Positions 36,691 to 42,157 of a DNA stretch of 49,652 nucleotides are shown here, piece after piece. Source of the DNA: Lamprocystis purpurea DSM 4197 (lineage in GTDB: Bacteria; Pseudomonadota; Gammaproteobacteria; Chromatiales; Chromatiaceae). Under the pieces are notes generated by a model. That model had not been told where the DNA came from and ran no database searches. It saw only the letters and a program-made list of their open reading frames with translations. The stretch covers positions 70,814 to 120,465 of the forward strand of contig NZ_KB902509.1 in the NCBI RefSeq assembly GCF_000379525.1. Direction: 5' to 3'. The translations under genes and the position numbers were made by a program. Numbering within the stretch: position 1 is the stretch's first letter; each line of letters begins with the position of its first letter.

Positions 36691-38478
36691 CTAGCGCGGC
36701 GGCCGGCGGGCCTCCTGGAACCAGGGCCGGTACTCCTCCATCCGCGCCCGTTGCTCGGCGGGCGCCTGACGACGGCAGGTGGCATAGTCCGGGGTCTGGG
36801 GCGTTGCGCCCCAGCGCCGTTCGATGCAGTCGTTGGGGTTGTACGCGACCTCGAGCCCCGCGCGGCGGGCATAGATGTCACGCAGACTGAGCCGCCAGGG
36901 GCTGCCGTCACCGCGGGTGTAGTTGGTGAACTGCTCATCAAGGCGGCGGTCGTGGATCTGCGCGATCCGCGCGGCGGCGCCGGACGCGCTGTCACCGCGC
37001 AGGACATAGAGGTCCGGATAGCGGCGGATACGCTCGGGCAGTCCCGCCAGCACATTCATGGCGATCAACAGGCGCATGTCACGCGACGGGGTGGCAAAAT
37101 CCTCCCAGGGGCCGGTGGTCTCGAAGATGGCGGGGCCGCTGGGCATGGGGATGACGGTGCCGGGGTGGGCGCGCATGTAGGCCTCGCCCTTGTCCACCGA
37201 ATCCACACGGGTTTGCAGTTGCTCCATCAGGGCCGCCAGGGTGGACGCATAGGCGGCTTCCGGCGCGAGTCCGTCCGGGTTGATGAGCCGCTCCATCCGG
37301 GCGTAGAAGTCCGCGGGCGTGAGTCCCGCCTGCTCGGTTGAATAGGGCGGCAGGCCGTCGCGGCCGGTGAGCGCGTCGTTGGACAGCAGACGCGCGCCCC
37401 CCTGGGCGGTGCCGGTGCGCACCAGCGGCCGGAACTGCTTGAAGCCGGGGCCGGCGCTCGGCGTCTGGGCGAACAGGAAGGTGCCTTCCCAGAAGCGTTT
37501 GCGGGCGACCGAGTTGTCCGGCTGGGCGTCGACCGCGAGCAGCAGTCCCGGCTGTCCCGGCTGCTGCGCGATCCACTTGGTCAGGACCATGACGTGTCCG
37601 TAGGGGTCCGCGTAGACGGTTCCGGGCCAGAGCGCGGAACGCTCCAGCGGGACCGGGTAGAAGTCGGTCGACTCGTCGCGCAAGCCGGTGCGCCCGCTGC
37701 CCGAGTGGACCGTGTCCATGATCCGCCGCGTGACCCCGCCGAATGCTTTTGCCGATGCCGGCGCGCCGGTGAAAGCGCTATCGATCTTCGGACTTTCGCA
37801 GCGCGGCGCACCGTTGCGGCTGCCGCGGTTGCAGGGTCGATAGGCGATCGGCAGACCGAGCTTCCAGGCGAAATAGGCGCGCAGGAAATAGGGCAGGTCC
37901 GCGCAGTCCGGTTCGGCGGGCAGGCGGTTGTCCTCAGCCGTGCCGAGATAACCGTGCAGGAAATTACGCTCCGGGTCACGCAGTACCGGGGCGAGCGAGT
38001 CGAAACTCAGTGACTGTTCCGGCGGGCCGTCGAACAGGCGTTCGATCCACACGGCATAGAGGGCCTGGGTCGCCAGGTCCCAATCCCCGGTTCCCTGCTC
38101 CGCGGCACCGCCGCCGACCTTGATCTCGGCACAGGCGACACCCCGTCCGCCGCGCGTCGCCTCGACCCGATAGGTTCCGGTCTTGGGCCGAAACACACCG
38201 CCATGCAGCCCCCAGGGCGGTCCGCCGTAACGGACCCCGCGCAGGGTGGTTTGGCTGCCCGCCGGGTCAGTGACCAGGAGTTGATCCAAGGCCCCATCGG
38301 TCGCGACCGCCAGGACCTCGAACGGCTCCCCGGCCGCGGGCCGCAGCGGGGCGGTCCAGACCCGCGCCTGATCGCCTGGCCGGCAGGCGGTCGCCGCCGT
38401 GACCGGATCGGAGCACAGGAGACCGGTCGTCGCCAGGGTGACGGTCAACAGGGACAGGAAGAGTGAATGTGGTGACAT
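36691..38478 (-). CDS. Secreted protein with NlpC/P60-like Cys-His motifs
   Basis: This 595-residue protein has a signal peptide (about 1-30, MSPHSLFLSLLTVTLATTGL, cleavage likely after TAA). A short beta domain (about 35-130) is followed by a region with PDCADLPYFLRAYFAWKLGL (C192) and YGHVMVL (H296). A cysteine-Asp-Leu-Pro motif followed about 100 residues later by Gly-His is the pattern of papain-like NlpC/P60 hydrolases. The long C-terminal half is unrecognised. ATG 38478 is where the signal peptide starts; the longer frame upstream is Arg-rich and unlikely. With the downstream DUF2272 lipoprotein it may form an envelope pair. Confidence 0.65.
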   Translation of the reverse strand: MSPHSLFLSLLTVTLATTGLLCSDPVTAATACRPGDQARVWTAPLRPAAGEPFEVLAVATDGALDQLLVTDPAGSQTTLRGVRYGGPPWGLHGGVFRPKTGTYRVEATRGGRGVACAEIKVGGGAAEQGTGDWDLATQALYAVWIERLFDGPPEQSLSFDSLAPVLRDPERNFLHGYLGTAEDNRLPAEPDCADLPYFLRAYFAWKLGLPIAYRPCNRGSRNGAPRCESPKIDSAFTGAPASAKAFGGVTRRIMDTVHSGSGRTGLRDESTDFYPVPLERSALWPGTVYADPYGHVMVLTKWIAQQPGQPGLLLAVDAQPDNSVARKRFWEGTFLFAQTPSAGPGFKQFRPLVRTGTAQGGARLLSNDALTGRDGLPPYSTEQAGLTPADFYARMERLINPDGLAPEAAYASTLAALMEQLQTRVDSVDKGEAYMRAHPGTVIPMPSGPAIFETTGPWEDFATPSRDMRLLIAMNVLAGLPERIRRYPDLYVLRGDSASGAAARIAQIHDRRLDEQFTNYTRGDGSPWRLSLRDIYARRAGLEVAYNPNDCIERRWGATPQTPDYATCRRQAPAEQRARMEEYRPWFQEARRPPR

Positions 38479-38819
38479 CGCAACCAAGGGTGAGCCGTGC
38501 CAAGGTCTGGTGAGTGTATCCGGTCGGCGCCGCCGGTGCGACCGGGCGGGCGCGACAGTGGGGGCAATCGGCGAGGAGTCGGTCCGAGTTGTGGCAACGC
38601 GTCGCCAACGTTGGTGCAATAAATGATGGTAAATCACCTAAGCCAGACAACCACAACGGCTGCGGACCTGACCCCGCGGCGGGGATTGCGCAGATGTTCA
38701 AGGCAGCCGGCTAGGTCGGCGGGCAGGAGTCCTTCTGCGAGATCGTCGGTAGTCACCAGGCGTCGATGACCATTCGCCGCGCCTGAGCGGGCTCGCACCT
38801 CTGGTCGAGACGTCCCAGG
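38479..38819. other. Intergenic, no gene seen
   Basis: This 341-base stretch has only short frames in conflicting phases. CCTGACCCCGCGGC near 38668 also occurs in the RAYT debris near 40536. The stretch probably carries the promoter of the secreted-protein gene. Confidence 0.45.
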
Positions 38820-38878
38820 GTGCGTCGTCAGGCCATCCTGGCCTGACACCGTCAGGGCTGGAAGCCCTGACTACGCAC
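38820..38878. repeat. 59-bp double-hairpin repeat, copy 2
   Basis: This is the reverse complement of 11297-11355 with two differences near the ends. It holds the same two small hairpins in reverse order. It abuts the end of the chimeric toxin frame. Confidence 0.85.
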
Positions 38879-38879
38879 A

Positions 38880-39077
38880 TCAGGCGGCCCGCAACGGGGC
38901 AATGTCCTCGGCTGTCAGTGCGGGCGCGTCGACACTCGCGAGGACTGCATTGATGTCCGCGATCGTTATCTTTCCCGGTGCCGTGATTTCGATACCGATC
39001 GGTTTTCCCGCTTCGGTCTGGTGCCCGATCACCACGGACAGGATGTTGGTGTCGAGCAGGAACCTCAGTCGGTCCAA
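38880..39077 (-). pseudogene. Chimeric VapC (PIN) start fused to a DUF2283-like tail
   Basis: The first 16 residues (MDRLRFLLDTNILSVVIG) are the start of a PIN-domain toxin, including the first catalytic aspartate. The remainder (TEAGKPIGIEITAPGKITIA, then ALTAEDIAPLRAA) is not PIN; it resembles the end of DUF2283/YuzE-like proteins. The PIN domain should be about 130 residues, so the toxin is cut and joined to another gene's end. The frame starts at a TTG and overlaps the end of the upstream Phd gene by 13 bases, keeping the normal antitoxin-toxin order. A nuclease activity is very unlikely. Confidence 0.6.
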
Positions 39078-39346
39078 TCGAAGACCCTCCCCGGGGAGGG
39101 GTCGCGCCGCCCGTCGACCTCCTCAGGCGTCAAATCCGGCCAGTAGAAAGCGGCCTGGGTGCGCCAGTCGACAATGGCCTCCCACAGACCCGGCCGCGTC
39201 TGGTTGGGATGCATGGCGGCATAGTCAGACTCCGACATGAACACGGCCACCGATTTACCGTGGCGCGTGAGATGCACGACCTCTCCGCCCTCGACCCGAT
39301 GGATCAGGCCGGTCAGTCGGGTCTTGGCCACTGAGATCTCAGTCAT
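39065..39346 (-). CDS. Phd/YefM-type antitoxin
   Basis: This 93-residue protein has the Phd/YefM N-terminal DNA-binding fold (MTEISVAKTRLTGLIHRVEGGEVVHLTRHGKSVAVFMSESDYAAM). It is followed by a tail (LWEAIVDWRTQAAFYWPDLTPEEVD) that resembles VapB-linked tails seen with PIN toxins. The antitoxin binds its own promoter and would neutralise the toxin whose remnant overlaps its stop. GGAGGGTG lies about nine bases before the ATG. The antitoxin looks intact while its toxin is broken. Confidence 0.82.
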   Translation of the reverse strand: MTEISVAKTRLTGLIHRVEGGEVVHLTRHGKSVAVFMSESDYAAMHPNQTRPGLWEAIVDWRTQAAFYWPDLTPEEVDGRRDPSPGRVFDWTD

Positions 39347-39495
39347 TTGGAATCACCCTCCGCGGGCTAGGGCTGTGGTGCGATGACCACCGGCATGGTC
39401 ATCTTAGCCGGGCCGGCTCGGATCGAGAAGCCGGGTTGGCAGACCACTTGACAGGTGCTACTGTCCGCACCAACCAAGCCCAGCGACAGGCGTCC

Positions 39496-39765
39496 ATGCG
39501 CGTGAAATTCTCCGAAGACGTGGTCCCGTTAGCGGACCTCAAGGTCAATCCTGGTCGCGTGGTCCAGCACGCGGCCGAGGCCCATCGGCCCGTGCTGCTC
39601 ACCAGCCGAGGGCGCGGAGTCACCGTCATGCAGTCCGTGGCCGACTACGAGCAGGCCGCCGAGGAGCGCGCCTTCATGCGTGCCGTGGTTGCGGGATTGG
39701 CCGACTTGGACACGGGCCGCGAGGTCTCTCTCGCCGAGGCCAAGGCCAGATTCGGCGTGGCTTAG
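39496..39765 (+). CDS. Phd/YefM-type antitoxin
   Basis: This 89-residue protein starts MRVKFSEDVVPLADLKVNPG, followed by RPVLLTSRGRGVTVMQSVADYE, the Phd/YefM DNA-binding core. It ends in an acidic toxin-binding tail (LDTGREVSLAEAKARFG). ATG 39496 is preceded by ACAGG and is where the family starts. The ParE-like toxin begins four bases after its stop. Confidence 0.88.
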   Translation: MRVKFSEDVVPLADLKVNPGRVVQHAAEAHRPVLLTSRGRGVTVMQSVADYEQAAEERAFMRAVVAGLADLDTGREVSLAEAKARFGVA

Positions 39766-39769
39766 GGGC

Positions 39770-40306
39770 GTGGCTGTCGCCAGGATTCGCTTCGCCGAGT
39801 CCGCACTCGGCGACTTGACGGGCATCCAGGAGTGGTACGCCGACGAAGGGGTGCCGGAGGTTGGCGACCGGCTTGTCGCTGAAATCTTTGAACGCGTGGA
39901 GGTGCTCGCCGACCACCCGAGCATCGGGCGTATCGTTCCGGAGTTCGGCCAAACCTTCCTGCGCGAGTTGATCCACCCTCCTTTCCGGATCGTCTATCGC
40001 CTCGACGCGCAGCGCGTTCGTAGCGTTCGTGTGTGGCGGAGCGAACGGTTGTTGCGGCTGCCGGCATCGGCCAAGGCACAGCATGTACCCGTCTCGGCCG
40101 ACCCCGATTTGGCTTATCTCGCATCCGGCAACGATGCGGCAGTTTGGGGCGGGAGATCCGGGGGCGTTTTGTTTATCTGGCCGCAGCCTAAAGATACCGA
40201 ATTGAGTAAACTGTCCCCAGAATTCAGGCGTGACCCCGTGCTCCCGTGTAGACCCCGTTCAACTGCCGCATCCCTTTCGACAGGTTCGCATCCGGCGTTT
40301 CGATGA
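39770..40306 (+). CDS. ParE/RelE-type toxin with an abnormal C-terminal extension
   Basis: From GTG 39770 about 95 residues fit a ParE-family toxin: VARIRFAESALGDLTGIQEW, then VADHPSIGR-type and ELIHPPFRIVYRLDAQRVRSVRVWRSERLLRLP. ParE proteins poison gyrase. Normal proteins end right after RLLRLP, but here the frame runs on for about 80 residues (to 40306) through DNA that includes the GTAAACTGT motif flanking the RAYT remnant. The natural stop seems to have been replaced by mobile debris. Whether the extended toxin is active is unknown. Confidence 0.75.
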   Translation: MAVARIRFAESALGDLTGIQEWYADEGVPEVGDRLVAEIFERVEVLADHPSIGRIVPEFGQTFLRELIHPPFRIVYRLDAQRVRSVRVWRSERLLRLPASAKAQHVPVSADPDLAYLASGNDAAVWGGRSGGVLFIWPQPKDTELSKLSPEFRRDPVLPCRPRSTAASLSTGSHPAFR

Positions 40307-40496
40307 TGAAGTGGTAGTAATTGGTCATCTGGCAGCATCCGTGGCAACGCCAGTGGAAGTAGTCACAGACATCGCCGAACAGCCTCAGCCAAGCCTCGCG
40401 ATCAACATCCCGACGGTAGATCGGCTCGCGCCGATCACCGCGCGACGTAACGTGATACAGCCCGCCCGTCAACTCGATGCGTAGAGGTCTCGACAT
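40224..40496 (-). pseudogene. Truncated REP-associated tyrosine transposase (RAYT)
   Basis: This 90-codon remnant has the RAYT/Y1 start MSRPLRIELTGGLYHVTSRGDRRE, then WHGC-like text (HWRCHGCCQMTNYYHFIIETPD) and LSKGMRQLNGVYT. The HUH histidine pair, normally NHYH, is NYYH here, so one metal ligand is gone. The protein stops where the C-terminal half, about 100 or more residues, should follow. RAYTs are the enzymes that mobilise REP palindromes, which are frequent in this window. Motifs GTAAACTGTCC/ACC flank the remnant at 40207 and 40624. Confidence 0.85.
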
Positions 40497-40883
40497 GCCT
40501 TCGGTCTAATCGATCGGTGTCGTATTGCAAGACCTGACCCCGCGGCCTCTGACCCCGCGGCCTCTAAGACCTCGAAAGCGCGGACCGAAGAAAAGCGATC
40601 GCAGCAATCAATAAAGTGATTCAGTAAACTGTCACCGTAATTCGCTGTCACCGTAATTCGCAAGCAGAGTGGGTGATCGCCAGGCCTGGATTACGATCAC
40701 ATTCATTTTCAGCCGCTTACAGCGACCGCGGTTGTGTAACGTCCTGCTCCGCGGGAAGCACTGAATTGATCGTTTGTCCTGTGAGAGAACGGATGTACCC
40801 CGCGCTCCACTGCCCGAACACGCTAGCTATGAAGCACTGATTCGTAACGCGATTGCATGGTTTTCGTCATTTCCGAGCCAGGC
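40497..40883. other. Mobile-element debris between RAYT remnant and PLA2-like gene
   Basis: There is no gene here. It contains tandem CTGACCCCGCGGCCT units (about 40535-40563), the flanking GTAAACTGTCACCG motif and a 16-bp direct duplication at 40629-40660. Confidence 0.6.
40629..40660. repeat. Two tandem copies of CTGTCACCGTAATTCG
   Basis: Positions 40629-40644 and 40645-40660 are identical 16-base units. With GTAAACTGTCACC before them they form the right flank of the RAYT remnant; a related GTAAACTGTCCCC lies on its left flank at 40207. Confidence 0.8.
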
Positions 40884-41279
40884 TCAGCATCCACTCTCTC
40901 GCTGCGCATTACGAAACGAGTCACCGGCAAAGCGGGTCACGGCGGACTCGTAGGTGTTGGCTATCTCACGACACAGCTTCCTATGTGCCGCGTGCCAACG
41001 GCTTGTATAGGCGCGGTTGCAGGCTCCTCGCATCTCGGAGCCGAACACTCGGTCGCAATCCGCCTTGGCGGCACCACAGGTCTCGTAACAGCGGTCGTGG
41101 CTACGACACGCTGGCGTAAAATCCGCGTTGCCCCAGGTATCGCGCACCCATTGCTCGTTGCGACCGTTTCCGCACGCACCGGACGGCGTGATGCCGTCGA
41201 TGTCCGATTGGCCGCTCTCCATGGACCGGACCGTGGCGATGCAAGCCGCGTCCTTCAGCATCAGCGCTGGTAGTCGCAT
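40884..41279 (-). CDS. Phospholipase A2-like protein with leader (small protein 1)
   Basis: This 131-residue protein has two parts. Residues 1-33 form a leader-like segment, MRLPALMLKD at the start and DGITPS at 28-33. From residue 34 a Cys-rich domain begins with GACGNG and contains CRSHDRCYETC (H61, D62), the calcium-phospholipase A2 active-site motif, then KADCDRVFG and further cysteines; ten cysteines lie after the motif. PLA2 enzymes cleave the sn-2 ester of phospholipids. The usual calcium loop YGxxCGxGG is only partly seen (ACGNG), so activity is uncertain. GGAGGTGA before ATG 41279 is a near-perfect ribosome site. The gene lies downstream of the PatA/PatG-like protease with two other leader-bearing genes. 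Confidence 0.78.
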   Translation of the reverse strand: MRLPALMLKDAACIATVRSMESGQSDIDGITPSGACGNGRNEQWVRDTWGNADFTPACRSHDRCYETCGAAKADCDRVFGSEMRGACNRAYTSRWHAAHRKLCREIANTYESAVTRFAGDSFRNAQRESGC

Positions 41280-41363
41280 CAGATCACCTCCCTCTCGCTC
41301 TTGGTTGAATCTCGTGCGGCCGAAGGATGGCTCCGATCCCGCCCCCGGCAACATCACGCAGGC

Positions 41364-41388
41364 GCAGGACTCGTGCCCTGAGTCCTGC
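41364..41388. other. Intergenic hairpin between small proteins 1 and 2
   Basis: GCAGGACTC (41364-41372) and GAGTCCTGC (41380-41388) are perfect complements with a seven-base loop. There is no T-run on either side, so it is not a standard terminator. It could stabilise a processed transcript. Confidence 0.45.
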
Positions 41389-41448
41389 AATTTCTCCAGC
41401 GTTCTCGGGGAGTGACGCTGCGACGACACCGGCAGCGCTACAAACCCG

Positions 41449-41706
41449 CTAGCAACTGCCGAGGCAGGAAGCTTGTGCCCCGCCGCAGGCGGCGATGCAA
41501 CCGGCAAGCCCAGCCCCCGCCGTCGCAGCCGTGCAAGCCGAAACACAGGCGGCGGTCGCCCAATTGCACTTTGCCCGACACCCCTCGTTTGACCAGTTCT
41601 TCGGCTGCCACCACGCCTTCGAAGGCATGACCCCATCGCCACGGCGAAGGCCCATCGCGAATAGGCCGACGCCCGCCGCCATCCCGCCCTGTTCTGGAAG
41701 TCGCAT
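41449..41706 (-). CDS. Cys/Ala-rich small protein with leader (small protein 2)
   Basis: This 85-residue protein starts MRLPEQGGMAAGVGLFAMGL and carries DGVMPS at residues 24-29. After that come WWQPKNWSNEGC and a run of cysteines: C43, C47, C54, C58, C70, C74, C81 and C85, mostly in CxxxC pairs with Ala/Gly between (for example CIAACGGAQASCLGSC at the end). The CxxxC spacing suits a helical hairpin held by disulfides. I know no family for it. ATG 41706 has GAGGTGATC directly upstream. It may be a secreted, disulfide-rich peptide released by the neighbouring protease. Confidence 0.7.
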   Translation of the reverse strand: MRLPEQGGMAAGVGLFAMGLRRGDGVMPSKAWWQPKNWSNEGCRAKCNWATAACVSACTAATAGAGLAGCIAACGGAQASCLGSC

Positions 41707-41910
41707 CTTGATCACCTCGCTGTCTATGGTTGGATACCGAACTACCTCTTCACCCGGAAGCGGCGCCGTGCAAGCAGGCTCGCGAACACGCTTCGCAATT
41801 CTCATTGATCGACGCTCGCGAATACCTGGAGGCAAGCCCCGCACAGATCCGCGCGGAGCCGGCCTTATCGCTTACCGCCCGCGGGCTCCGCGTCCACTCG
41901 CCGGCGATTC

Positions 41911-42132
41911 TCATCCCCAGCGGCAGCGCTCCTCCTTGCAGCGCTCAACGCACTGGAGGTCGTCACCACAGAACCTGTAGCAATCCCCGCAGTGGACCGC
42001 AGCGACGCTCTCAATCGGATATTCCGGCTGGGATGGCGGATATTCCGGCAGCTGGGATGGTGTCAGCCCGTCCGCGCGGATCGCCGCATCGCAACGCCGA
42101 TCCGGGATCAAGTTGAGACTGGGTATGCGCAT
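41911..42132 (-). CDS. Cys-rich small protein with leader (small protein 3)
   Basis: This 73-residue protein starts MRIPSLNLIPDRRCDAAIRA and carries DGLTPS at residues 21-26. It continues with a proline-rich linker (QLPEYPPSQPEYP) and a charged Cys cluster: C48, C51, C55, C61, C65 and C70 (HCGDCYRFCGDDLQCVERCK). Six cysteines could form three disulfides or bind metal. The family is unknown. GAGGTGA lies six to seven bases before ATG 42132. The gene starts 25 bases after the protease gene and is surely co-transcribed with it. Confidence 0.7.
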   Translation of the reverse strand: MRIPSLNLIPDRRCDAAIRADGLTPSQLPEYPPSQPEYPIESVAAVHCGDCYRFCGDDLQCVERCKEERCRWG

Positions 42133-42157
42133 ATCGTTCACCTCTGACGATGGAATG

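Noticed and set aside
41364-41388. Hairpin as rho-independent terminator
   Set aside because: A good nine-base stem, but no T-run follows on either strand.
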